The translations under genes were made by a program, and so were the position numbers. The notes under the pieces are model-generated. The model ran no database searches and was not told the DNA's origin. It worked only from the letters and a program-made list of their open reading frames with translations. A DNA stretch of 33,660 bases from Lachnospiraceae bacterium (lineage in GTDB: Bacteria; Bacillota; Clostridia; Lachnospirales; Lachnospiraceae): positions 1-33,660 of the forward strand of contig JALFIB010000259.1 of assembly GCA_022776305.1 (NCBI GenBank). The letters run 5' to 3'. Shown one piece after another: positions 1 through 7,729 of the stretch (its first letter is position 1; each line of letters opens with the position of its first letter).

Positions 1-1
1 G

Positions 2-43
2 GAGATAGTACAGTGGCAAAAACGTATTTGGCGCATATACTGA
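2..43 (+). CDS. Possible 3' end of an upstream gene (partial)
   Basis: Reading from base 2, an open frame of 13 codons ends with TGA at 41–43, just before the MurA gene. Position and spacing fit the tail of a co-transcribed cell-wall or division gene cut by the window edge. The stretch is too short to identify. A second frame stays open to about 273 but runs through the MurA coding region and is probably a shadow. Confidence 0.3.
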   Translation, partial: EIVQWQKRIWRIY

Positions 44-95
44 GGTATATGATGCTTTGCAGGCACGAGGGCTTTGCAGGGCAGAAAGCCGGGGG

Positions 96-1382
96 ATGTT
101 CTTGGGTTATCTGGAAATCACTGGCGGGATACCGCTTCACGGAGAAATCGAGGTGCAGGGATCCAAAAATGCGGTACTTCCCATACTGGCTTCGTGTATG
201 CTCGGGGAAGGAGCCTGTACCATCGAAAATTGTCCCTCTATCGGAGACGTGGATGATACCTTGGAAATACTGAAATTACTTGGATGCCGGGTGGAGCGGG
301 AAGGACGGACTGTTTGCATTGACGCTTCTTCAGCAGGAAAAAATGAGATCGAAAGCATGGAAGCTGCCAGAATCCGCTCTTCTGTCTTGTTTTTGGGAGC
401 ACTTCTTGGTAGAATGAAAAGAGCAGTGCTACCTCTTCCGGGAGGCTGTGCCATTGGACGGCGTCCTATTGATATCCACATAAAGGCTTTGGAAAAGCTG
501 GGAGCATGCTTTGCGGAGGATGATAAAGTGGTTGCCACGGCAAGGCAGCTTTTGGGAGATACGGTAGTTCTTCCATTCCCAAGTGTGGGTGCTACAGAAA
601 ATACAATTCTGGCAGCGGCAACAGCACATGGCATTACGTGGATCAAAAATGCGGCGAGAGAGCCGGAGATCGATGAGTTATGCGAGTTTTTAAACTGCCG
701 TGGCGCTGATATTGAAAGAACAAAAAACGGGGATATCCGTGTCTGCGGTGTGGAAAGGCTGCGCGGGACCACATACCGTGTGAAAGCGGACCGGATCGTG
801 ACGGGTACGTACCTTTTGGCTGCAGCTGCCACCGGAGGAGAGATCCTTATTACAAACGATAACGGATCTTGTCTTCGTGCTTTCCTTCAGGTTCTGGAAA
901 AAATGGGGGCAGGGGTCATCAGAAGTCCCCGGGGAGGAAAGCAGGAAGGGATTAGGATTTCTTCGCCTGAAAGGTTGTTGGGGGCGGGGGATCTGGAGAC
1001 GGCTCCCTATCCCGGTTTTCCTACGGATCTTCAGTCACCTTTGATGGCAGTGCTCTGCCGTGCATCGGGAAAGAGCTGCATCCGGGAAAAAATCTTTGAA
1101 AACCGGTTTAAGACAGCAGATGAGCTGGTAAAAATGGGAGCAGAGATAGAAATAGACGGTGACTGTGCAAGGATCAGTGGGGTGCCACAGCTGTATGGGG
1201 CAGTTTTAGAGGCTCCGGACTTGCGGGGAGGTGCGGCTCTTGTACTTGGGGCGCTTCAGGCAAAAGGGTGCACGAAAATAGGGAATATAGGTTATATAGA
1301 CCGTGGATATGAAAACATCGAAAGAGATCTGAGGCTGCTGGGGGCTGATATCCGGCGGGTGGACGGAAACAGGGACTGCTGA
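96..1382 (+). CDS. murA: UDP-N-acetylglucosamine 1-carboxyvinyltransferase (MurA family)
   Basis: Cytoplasmic enzyme of the first committed step of peptidoglycan synthesis: it transfers enolpyruvyl from PEP to UDP-GlcNAc. The 428-aa length matches the family. The N-terminus carries the expected GSKNA motif. The catalytic loop PGGCAIGRRPID places the nucleophile at about Cys118, so fosfomycin sensitivity would be expected from family knowledge. The C-terminal half has the DLRGGAALVLGAL motif of the fold. The start is uncertain. ATG 96 lacks a spaced ribosome binding site; TTG 102 lies 6–7 bases after GGGGGA, and TTG 57 lies after GAGGT. The gene is followed 60 bp later by ftsQ, consistent with a division/cell-wall operon. 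Many Firmicutes carry two MurA paralogues; which one this is cannot be told from the window. Confidence 0.93.
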   Translation: MFLGYLEITGGIPLHGEIEVQGSKNAVLPILASCMLGEGACTIENCPSIGDVDDTLEILKLLGCRVEREGRTVCIDASSAGKNEIESMEAARIRSSVLFLGALLGRMKRAVLPLPGGCAIGRRPIDIHIKALEKLGACFAEDDKVVATARQLLGDTVVLPFPSVGATENTILAAATAHGITWIKNAAREPEIDELCEFLNCRGADIERTKNGDIRVCGVERLRGTTYRVKADRIVTGTYLLAAAATGGEILITNDNGSCLRAFLQVLEKMGAGVIRSPRGGKQEGIRISSPERLLGAGDLETAPYPGFPTDLQSPLMAVLCRASGKSCIREKIFENRFKTADELVKMGAEIEIDGDCARISGVPQLYGAVLEAPDLRGGAALVLGALQAKGCTKIGNIGYIDRGYENIERDLRLLGADIRRVDGNRDC

Positions 1383-1442
1383 AAAGATCTTTGTAACAGT
1401 GGGGCTCTTTCACAGATAAATATAGAAGGTACAGGTGAAAAG

Positions 1443-2507
1443 ATGGGCAGGATGAGCAAAAGAAAAAGAAGACTGGCGAAAGTGATCGCGGTGCTGCTTT
1501 TGGTGGCGGCCGCACTTGCAGCCGTATTTTTATTTCAAATAAGGAAGATGGATGTATACGGAAACTCGACCCATTCTTCTGAAGAGATAAAGTCATCTCT
1601 TTTACAGGAGAGCGTCATGGATAACGCGCTGTACCTGATGTGGGTGTGCAGAAAAGGGAATATACCGGATACGCTTCCTTATCTGAATTCCCTGAACCTG
1701 CAGCTGAAATCCCCGTTTCACATGGAAGTGCACGTGACGGAGAAAGAAGCAGTGGGATATGTGGACCAAGGATCTTACGTGTATTTTGACAAAGATGGGC
1801 TGGTTTTGAATATTGCAGATGAACTGTATGGCGAAGTGCCCATCATCACGGGAGCCAGTGTGGGGGAGGCAGTCCTTTACCAAAAGCTTCCTACGGAGAG
1901 CAGCGCGCAGCTGCGGACGATCCTGAGCTTGACCCAGCTCCTTGCTTATCAGGATCTCCATGCGTCAGAGATCCGTTTCGGTGAAAATATGGAGATCACT
2001 GTTTTTATTGAGGGTGTCGAGGTACAGATGGGGCAGGATGAGTATCTGGAAGAAAAAGTAGCCAACCTCAATAAGATCCTGCCGCAGCTGGATGGCCAGA
2101 AGGGCACGCTCCATCTGGAGAGCTTCACAGGAAGAAATGAGACGGTTTCCTTCACGCCTTTTGATGAACCGGTGGATACGACTGGAGATGAAGCCGCAGG
2201 TGGCGGAGCAGGAGCAGAAGGCGGGGATACAGTAGCAGGCGATGGCACGGCGGATGATGCTGCTTCAGCTGGAGAAGGGGCAGAAGATACAGCCCAGGAA
2301 CCTGAGGAAGAGGATACGGGGGTTATATTCCCCATGGTATTTAATTCATCCGGTACTTTAGTCTACAATGTCCATATTTCCAATGGGACGGTTGTTGATG
2401 AATACGGGAATCCGGTGCCGGGCGTGACCGTCAATGAGGACGGAAATGTTGTGGATGCTTATATGAATGTGTTTGATTCTGCTACAGGAGAACTGATACA
2501 GCAGTAA
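1443..2507 (+). CDS. ftsQ: Cell division protein FtsQ/DivIB with unusual C-terminal tail
   Basis: Bitopic division protein of the FtsQ/DivIB family, which works with FtsL/DivIC and FtsB at the septum. The 354-aa protein has a basic N-terminus (KRKRR), one membrane segment at about residues 11–33, a POTRA-like region starting at IRKMDVYGN and a following beta domain to about residue 240. Residues 245–291 are a low-complexity Gly/Ala/Asp/Glu linker. About 60 further residues follow, including VVDEYGNPVPGVTVNEDG. That tail is not part of the usual DivIB core and would lie outside the membrane. ATG 1443 follows AGGTGA at good distance. Family assignment rests on architecture and on its position between murA and (after an inserted operon) ftsZ. 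Confidence 0.82.
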   Translation: MGRMSKRKRRLAKVIAVLLLVAAALAAVFLFQIRKMDVYGNSTHSSEEIKSSLLQESVMDNALYLMWVCRKGNIPDTLPYLNSLNLQLKSPFHMEVHVTEKEAVGYVDQGSYVYFDKDGLVLNIADELYGEVPIITGASVGEAVLYQKLPTESSAQLRTILSLTQLLAYQDLHASEIRFGENMEITVFIEGVEVQMGQDEYLEEKVANLNKILPQLDGQKGTLHLESFTGRNETVSFTPFDEPVDTTGDEAAGGGAGAEGGDTVAGDGTADDAASAGEGAEDTAQEPEEEDTGVIFPMVFNSSGTLVYNVHISNGTVVDEYGNPVPGVTVNEDGNVVDAYMNVFDSATGELIQQ

Positions 2508-2573
2508 AACAGAGAAAGGCTGAAAAATAGTTCTCTGTCGTGGACAAAAACGAATAAAATACGGATTATAGGG

Positions 2574-2620
2574 GCTGTTGCGGAATATTACCTTAAAAAT
2601 CACGCCGCAACAGCTTTTTT
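2574..2620 (+). terminator. Rho-independent terminator after ftsQ
   Basis: The 10-bp perfect stem GCTGTTGCGG/CCGCAACAGC (2574–2583 and 2605–2614) is followed by six T. It separates the division genes from the sugar-uptake operon. Confidence 0.9.
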
Positions 2621-2696
2621 GTGCAAAATTTAACAATGCTGACAAAAATATGACTAATAAAAAGATAAAATGGACAAAAAAATATAAGAAAATCTG

Positions 2697-2725
2697 TTGA
2701 CGATTGTGCATTGTGGTGATACTAT
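2697..2725 (+). promoter_or_regulatory. Sigma-A promoter of the binding-protein gene
   Basis: TTGACG, a 17-bp spacer, then TACTAT with a TGn extension just upstream. The start of transcription would be near 2732, about 57 bases before the start codon. This is the main candidate promoter for the transport operon. Confidence 0.7.
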
Positions 2726-2751
2726 ATCAATAGTTCCAAAACAGTGATCAA

Positions 2752-2764
2752 AGGGGATTCCCCT
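2752..2764. promoter_or_regulatory. Small palindrome in the operon leader
   Basis: AGGGG-ATT-CCCCT lies about 20 bases into the predicted transcript, upstream of the ribosome binding site AAAGGAGA. It could be an operator or a short leader hairpin. No regulator gene is nearby, so its role is open. Confidence 0.35.
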
Positions 2765-2788
2765 AAAAAGGTAAAGGAGAGATAAGAC

Positions 2789-3787
2789 ATGAAAAAAAGA
2801 GGTATCAGTATTGCATTATGCGGAGCTATGGTTGCATCTTTGATGGGAAGCATGAGCGCATCTGCTGCGGACGGTTATACGATCGCAGTAGTACCGAAGC
2901 TGACCAGTATTGCATGGTTCCAGCGTATGGAAGTAGGCGTTAATGAGTGGAACGATGCACACGAGGACGTAGATGCATTCTATACAGGTCCGTCAGAGGG
3001 TGATGGCGCATTACAGGCACAGGCAATCGAAGACTTGATCTCACAGGGCGTTGACGCTATCTGCGTAGTTCCGTTCTCTACAGAGGCTCTGGAGCCGGTT
3101 CTCAAGAAAGCGAGAGAAGCAGGAATCGTTGTTATCTCACACGAGGCATCAGGCATGACAAATATTGATTACGATATCGAAGCATTCAATAATGAAGCAT
3201 ACGGCGAGCACTTTATGGAGCATCTCGGTGAGGCTGTAGGAGGAGAAGGCGAGTATATCTTCGAAGTTGGTTCTCTTACATCTGAGTCCCATAACCAGTG
3301 GGTAGATGCAGCAAAGGCTCTTCAGGAAGAGAAATTCCCGAACATGTCCCAGTACGGCGACAAGATCGAGACAGCTGATGACCAGTCACAGTCTTATGAC
3401 AAGGTAAAAGAAGTCCTGACAGCTAACCCGAACATCGTAGCTATTCAGGGTTCTGCTATGCCGGACGTTGCCGGTGCAGCTCTTGCAGTAGAAGAACTTG
3501 GCCTTGCAGGCAAAGTGAAGATCGCAGGAACATCCCTTGTATCTGTAGCTGGTAAATACGTAGAAGACGGAACGATCGACATGATCTCCTTCTGGGATCC
3601 GGCACTTGCAGGACAGGCTATGATCGAACTGGCTGTTAAGGTTCTTGACGGCGAAGAGATCACAGATGGTCTTGATCTTGGTGTAGAAGGTTACACAGGA
3701 CTTTCTCTGGTTGACAAGGTTCTTTACGGACAGGCTTGGATCGATGTTACAGCTGAAAACGTTGATGATCCGGCATACGATTTCTAA
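2789..3787 (+). CDS. Sugar ABC transporter substrate-binding protein, LsrB/RhaS-like
   Basis: Extracytoplasmic binding protein (332 aa, type I periplasmic-binding fold) that delivers a small carbohydrate to the permeases encoded downstream. The signal peptide has basic MKKRG, a hydrophobic core and a likely cut after SASA near residue 26. The mature part starts with YTIAVVPKLTSIAWF, close to the LsrB start, and has NQWV and the C-terminal YDF ending also seen in LsrB. The residues I recall as contacting AI-2 in LsrB (an Asp-Gln pair just before NQWV and a WDSD motif) are not conserved by eye, so AI-2 is not the obvious ligand. There is no convincing lipobox: the only early Cys lies in IALCG. 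That is unusual for a Gram-positive binding protein. Strong ribosome binding site; followed by a terminator, which would make it the most abundant product of the operon. Confidence 0.9.
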   Translation: MKKRGISIALCGAMVASLMGSMSASAADGYTIAVVPKLTSIAWFQRMEVGVNEWNDAHEDVDAFYTGPSEGDGALQAQAIEDLISQGVDAICVVPFSTEALEPVLKKAREAGIVVISHEASGMTNIDYDIEAFNNEAYGEHFMEHLGEAVGGEGEYIFEVGSLTSESHNQWVDAAKALQEEKFPNMSQYGDKIETADDQSQSYDKVKEVLTANPNIVAIQGSAMPDVAGAALAVEELGLAGKVKIAGTSLVSVAGKYVEDGTIDMISFWDPALAGQAMIELAVKVLDGEEITDGLDLGVEGYTGLSLVDKVLYGQAWIDVTAENVDDPAYDF

Positions 3788-3856
3788 ATAGTTTTTCGAT
3801 CAAAGAGAAACGCATATTGAGGCAGACATTTAGCAAGTAAAAGAAATTGACAACAT

Positions 3857-3913
3857 GTGCGAACCTCATGATGATGCCGTAAAAGAGGTATCGTTGGGGT
3901 TCGCACTTTGTTA
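3857..3913 (+). terminator. Intra-operon terminator/attenuator after the binding-protein gene
   Basis: GTGCGAACC (3857–3865) pairs with GGTTCGCAC (3898–3906), followed by TTTGTTATG. An inner stem GATGCC/GGTATC adds stability. The T-run is weak, which fits partial read-through into the transporter genes. Confidence 0.65.
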
Positions 3914-3925
3914 TGTGATGAAAAG

Positions 3926-4121
3926 GTAACTATTCAGAACCCCTTAGAATAAGTAAGCAGATTCGTCATGCTTGCATGTAAGAAGATGCTTATCTTATTC
4001 GTAAGGTGGCTCGAATAGAGTCACCACCCCAAACATGAGCAAAATTAGTTGCGCAGTAACGGGAAAGCACGACTTGTCGTGCGGTTTTGCGAATGTTTGA
4101 GGTGGAGTTCTGAATAGTTAC
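3926..4121. mobile_element. MITE-like element with IS66-style ends (196 bp, complete copy)
   Basis: Non-coding element bounded by 18-bp terminal inverted repeats (3926–3943 and 4104–4121, 17 of 18 matching) that begin GTAACTATTCAGAAC. A GTAA start and 8-bp target duplications are features I know from the IS66 family. The flanking octamers ATGAAAAG (3918–3925) and AGGAATAG (4122–4129) match at 6 of 8 positions, suggesting an old duplication. The interior is highly structured: CATGC-TT-GCATG, TATTCG/CGAATA, GCACGAC-TT-GTCGTGC, and a long imperfect stem between about 4023–4046 and 4084–4105. It lies between binding-protein and ATPase genes and has no coding capacity of note, so mobilisation would need a transposase supplied from elsewhere. 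Confidence 0.75.
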
Positions 4122-4157
4122 AGGAATAGAATTCTCAGAAAGAATAGGTTGATGTAG

Positions 4158-5657
4158 ATGGGTGAAGTATTTCTGAAATTAGAGGGAATCAAAAAGTCCT
4201 TTGGCGGTGTCCAGGCACTGAAAGGTGTAGATCTTGAAGTGCGCAGCGGAGAGATCCACTGTCTCGCCGGTGAAAACGGATGTGGAAAATCTACACTGAT
4301 AAAAGTTATATCCGGTGCACATGATGCCACAGAGGGCTCTATTTATATTGAAGGACAAAAGATCGACAAGCTGACGCCGATCAGCGCTATCCATAAAGGA
4401 ATTCAGGTGATCTATCAGGATTTCGCGGTTTTCCCAAATCTGACTGTGGCGGAAAACATTGCCATGAACCGCGCTCTTTTGACCAATGCAAAGAGGATGG
4501 ATTGGGGGAAAGCGAGAAAGCTTGCGATAGAAGCCATGGAACAGATCGGCGCACATATGGATCCTGATATTCAGGTGGAGCGGCTTTCCATAGCTAACAA
4601 ACAGATGGTAGCTATTTGCCGTGCCATCATCAATGATGCAAAGCTTTTGATCCTTGATGAGCCGACAACGGCACTGACGGCAAAAGAAGTTGAAAAATTG
4701 AATACGATTATCCGCCGCCTGAAGGACAAAGGCATTGCTATTGTAATCGTAAACCACAAATTAAACGAGATTTATGAGATTGCGGACAGGCTTACTATTA
4801 TCCGGAACGGTGAGTACGTTGCAAGCGGTCCTATTGAAGAATTTGATCAGGCGCGTTTCGTAAAATGTATGACGGGGCGTGAACTGGATAATACTACGTA
4901 TCGGCCGAAAGAATCGGATGAAGTGATCATGAAGGTAGAGCACCTGACCAGAAAGAATGCATTTGAAGATGTTTCTTTTGAACTGAAAAAGGGAGATGTC
5001 TTTGGCGTGACAGGACTTCTGGGATCCGGACGAGGAGAATTGGGAGATGCCCTTTTTGGGATCGCTCCTGCCGAGAGTGGGAAGATCATCCTCCATGGCA
5101 AGGAGATCCACATCAAGTCCATTCAGGATGCTATGGAAAACAGGATCGGCTACGTGCCGGAAGACCGTCTTACTCAGGGCCTCTTTTTGGAGCGTTCCAT
5201 TCAGGATAATACGGTGGCTGCTTCCATCAAGAAGTATTTCCATGGCCTGAAGCTGGACCAGAAAGAGATGTATGATGACACAGTAGACTGGATCAAAAAG
5301 ATCGGATGCGTGGCACCGGGACCGGAACCAAAGATTCGGACGCTCTCCGGAGGAAATGCCCAGAAGATGGTAATAGCCAAATGGCTGAACACAGATCCTG
5401 CAGTTTTGATCTTAAACGGCCCGACCGTTGGTGTTGATATCGGTTCTAAAGCAGATATCCATAAGATCCTCCATGAATTGGCGGAAAAAGGAGTGGGCGT
5501 TATCATTATTTCCGATGACCTTAGCGAGTTGCTTCAGAACTGCAACAAGATCATGGTTATGAAAAACGGTAAATCTTCAGGTTATGTGGATTCTGCCGAG
5601 CTGGATGAGAAATCGCTGGCTACTATGCTGAGCGGTGAGAAAGGAGGAGAAGCATAA
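4158..5657 (+). CDS. Sugar ABC transporter, double ATPase subunit (RbsA/MglA/LsrA type)
   Basis: Cytoplasmic energy-coupling subunit with two fused nucleotide-binding domains (499 aa, normal for carbohydrate transporters of this class). Domain 1: Walker A GENGCGKST, signature region LSIANKQ, Walker B LLILDEPTTAL, switch His in VNHK. Domain 2: degenerate Walker A GLLGSGRGE, good signature LSGGNAQK, but Walker B reads LILNGPTVGVDIG. Thus the usual Asp-Glu of LILDEPT is replaced by Asn-Gly, and this site is probably not catalytic. Asymmetric ATP sites are common in the class, but losing both acidic residues is notable. The stop codon overlaps the start of the first permease by one base (TAATG), showing tight coupling. 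Confidence 0.92.
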   Translation: MGEVFLKLEGIKKSFGGVQALKGVDLEVRSGEIHCLAGENGCGKSTLIKVISGAHDATEGSIYIEGQKIDKLTPISAIHKGIQVIYQDFAVFPNLTVAENIAMNRALLTNAKRMDWGKARKLAIEAMEQIGAHMDPDIQVERLSIANKQMVAICRAIINDAKLLILDEPTTALTAKEVEKLNTIIRRLKDKGIAIVIVNHKLNEIYEIADRLTIIRNGEYVASGPIEEFDQARFVKCMTGRELDNTTYRPKESDEVIMKVEHLTRKNAFEDVSFELKKGDVFGVTGLLGSGRGELGDALFGIAPAESGKIILHGKEIHIKSIQDAMENRIGYVPEDRLTQGLFLERSIQDNTVAASIKKYFHGLKLDQKEMYDDTVDWIKKIGCVAPGPEPKIRTLSGGNAQKMVIAKWLNTDPAVLILNGPTVGVDIGSKADIHKILHELAEKGVGVIIISDDLSELLQNCNKIMVMKNGKSSGYVDSAELDEKSLATMLSGEKGGEA

Positions 5658-6655
5658 TGAATGCAAAAACAAAACAGATACTCACATCAAATGAAGCAAT
5701 CGTAGTTTACGTCATTATTGCTCTTTCTGCTTTGATTTCATTCGTCAATCCGGCCTTTTTCGGGTTGTCTACCGTGATAACTCTGTCACGTTCCATGCTG
5801 GTAACACTGATCTTCGCGATCTTTGAGATGGTGGTGATCATTTCCGGCGGTATTGACGTATCATTCCCGGCGATCGCCTGTCTTGCAGGATACGGCACAC
5901 TGCGGTTTTTCATTGCCCATGACCTTGAGAATCCGATCCTTGCTTATCTCATGGCAATGGTCATCGGCCTTGCGATTGGATTTGTAAACGCAGTCTTGAT
6001 CGCTAAGCTGAACATCCCTCCGCTGATCGCAACTTTGGGCGTGAGCAGTGTGGTAAACGGTGGTACGCTGGCATTCCTCGGGACTCAGGAGCTTTCCAAT
6101 ATCCCGGACGGGATCGATGCCCTTTCCAAGATATTTATTTATACGTATGAGAATGCACAGGGGATCAAGTACCAGCTCACGGTGATGATCTTAATTCCCA
6201 TTGTGCTGATCGTGGTAGTATGGTACATATTAAAGCATACGATGCTGGGGCGCGGCATATATGCCATCGGCGGTGACAAAAATGCAGCCCGTATTGCCGG
6301 CTTCAATGTTACGAAGATACAGTTCATTATCTATATGGCCTCCGGAGCATTTGCCGGAGTAGGAGGACTGACCTACATGGTACTGCTGCGCCATGCCAGC
6401 CCGCAGGCTGTTATGGGAAGTGAGATGATGGTAATCGCCGCTGTAGTTATGGGCGGAACGCGTATTACCGGAGGGCACGGTACGATGGCAGGTACGGTCT
6501 TCGGTGTGATCTTGATCGCACTGGTACAGAACAATCTGGTTATGCTGGGAGTTCCCACACATTTCCAGACATTTGTGGTAGGTCTTATCATCGTAATCGG
6601 TACATCCATTACATCATTGAGGGCAAAGAAGATTGCCAATAGTGCGAAAGTGTAG
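5657..6655 (+). CDS. Sugar ABC transporter permease (RbsC/LsrC-like)
   Basis: Integral membrane subunit, 332 aa, with about nine to ten hydrophobic segments and the family loop GGIDVSFPAIACLAGYG near residues 55–75. It also has AIGGDKNAARIAGFNV and the late motif GGTRITGGHGTMAGTVFG, which contact the ATPase in this permease family (BPD_transp_2). It overlaps the ATPase gene by one base and is followed 11 bases later by a second permease gene. The two probably form a heterodimeric channel as in Lsr and rhamnose-type transporters. Confidence 0.92.
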   Translation: MNAKTKQILTSNEAIVVYVIIALSALISFVNPAFFGLSTVITLSRSMLVTLIFAIFEMVVIISGGIDVSFPAIACLAGYGTLRFFIAHDLENPILAYLMAMVIGLAIGFVNAVLIAKLNIPPLIATLGVSSVVNGGTLAFLGTQELSNIPDGIDALSKIFIYTYENAQGIKYQLTVMILIPIVLIVVVWYILKHTMLGRGIYAIGGDKNAARIAGFNVTKIQFIIYMASGAFAGVGGLTYMVLLRHASPQAVMGSEMMVIAAVVMGGTRITGGHGTMAGTVFGVILIALVQNNLVMLGVPTHFQTFVVGLIIVIGTSITSLRAKKIANSAKV

Positions 6656-6666
6656 GAGGGCTGGTT

Positions 6667-7629
6667 ATGAAAAAATTAAAAAATGTAGATAAAAACACGT
6701 CGCTGCTGTTTGTACTTGTAATTCTCATTTTTGCAGTTATGGCAGTCCTTCAGCCATCCGCATTTTTAGGACTGGCTAATATCCAGGGTATGTGTATCCA
6801 GTTCCCGGAATTTGGTATTATGGCCCTTGGCATGATGCTGGCAATGATCGCAGGAGGAATTGACCTGTCATTGGTGGGAATCGCCAATTTCGCAAGTATT
6901 GTTGGTGCTACGATCATGGTCAAGATGGGAGGCACCAATGGGTCAATCGTCCTTGGCATCATAGCTGCAATTATAATTGGACTTTTATGTGGCACTTTTA
7001 ATGGATTTATGATAGGATATCTTCAGATACCGCCGATGCTGGTTACCCTGTGCGGACTTCAGCTTTATACCGGACTGGGACTTGCTATCACAAAAGGCCC
7101 TGCACTGACCGGGCTTCCGGAAAGCTTCAGCGCTATTGCCAATGGAGTGATCGGTATAGTGCCCATCGCGACGATCATTTTCCTGATCTGTGCTCTGGTG
7201 GTGGCATTTATGCTGAGATCCACTGTTTATGGGCAGCAGGTCTGCTTTATGGGTACGAACAATACGGCATCCCGCTATTCCGGAATCAACAATCTTAAGA
7301 TCACTATCATGACTTATGGAACGTCCGGTATTTTGGGAGGTATTGCAGGAGTTATCATGGCATCCCATTACAATTCCGCAAAATCGGATTATGGTTCTTC
7401 TTACACGCTGCTGACACTTCTTATTGTAGTGTTAGGAGGCACCAACCCGGATGGTGGAAAGGGAAGCGTGCTGGGAGTTTCTCTGGCTGTACTTGTACTC
7501 CAGCTTGTGTCCAGTGCGTTCAATATTATGAGGATCAACTCATTCTTAAAGACCTTCGTATGGGGATTGATCCTGCTGGTTATTATTGTTTTCACGAAAG
7601 TAACGGAAAACAAAAAGGCGAGCAGATAA
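6667..7629 (+). CDS. Sugar ABC transporter permease (LsrD-like)
   Basis: Second channel subunit (320 aa), same family as the preceding gene but divergent in sequence. GGIDLSLVGIANFASI marks the conserved early loop, FMGTNNTASRYSGI the middle region, and GGTNPDGGKGSVLGV the late ATPase-contact region. Ribosome binding site GGAGG precedes ATG 6667. It ends just before a 17-bp tandem array that leads into dhaK, so the transport genes and kinase genes are likely one transcript. Confidence 0.9.
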   Translation: MKKLKNVDKNTSLLFVLVILIFAVMAVLQPSAFLGLANIQGMCIQFPEFGIMALGMMLAMIAGGIDLSLVGIANFASIVGATIMVKMGGTNGSIVLGIIAAIIIGLLCGTFNGFMIGYLQIPPMLVTLCGLQLYTGLGLAITKGPALTGLPESFSAIANGVIGIVPIATIIFLICALVVAFMLRSTVYGQQVCFMGTNNTASRYSGINNLKITIMTYGTSGILGGIAGVIMASHYNSAKSDYGSSYTLLTLLIVVLGGTNPDGGKGSVLGVSLAVLVLQLVSSAFNIMRINSFLKTFVWGLILLVIIVFTKVTENKKASR

Positions 7630-7649
7630 AGGAATGGGTGCAGGAAAAC

Positions 7650-7717
7650 GATTGCACGAAAAAAGCGATTGCATGAAAAAAGCGATTGCATGAAAAGAAT
7701 GATTGCACGAAAAAGGG
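7650..7717 (+). repeat. Four tandem 17-bp units between the permease and dhaK genes
   Basis: Units start at 7650, 7667, 7684 and 7701, each opening GATTGCAYGAAAA. The last unit runs into the dhaK ribosome binding site GGGAGG. Units vary at only a few positions. The junction at 7643–7657 (GGAAAACGATTGCA) matches the catabolite-response cre consensus at all but one fixed position. Roles as operator array, mRNA element or slippage product cannot be separated from sequence alone. Confidence 0.85.
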
Positions 7718-7729
7718 AGGATTATTCAC

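Noticed and set aside
137-832. Long minus-strand open frame opposite the MurA gene
   Set aside because: It is antisense to a well-conserved enzyme, has a serine/threonine/proline-rich shadow composition and no ribosome binding site.
2789-3787. Calling the binding protein an AI-2 receptor (LsrB)
   Set aside because: Overall similarity is real, but the ligand-contact residues recalled for LsrB are not conserved and no lsrK/lsrF/lsrG genes are present.
3926-4121. Reading the element only as a transcription terminator
   Set aside because: Matching terminal repeats, flanking near-duplication and a second copy elsewhere point to a mobile element, though it may also affect transcription.
4179-4757. 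Minus-strand open frame opposite the transporter ATPase
   Set aside because: It is a shadow of the Walker-motif region, with no start signal or recognisable domain.
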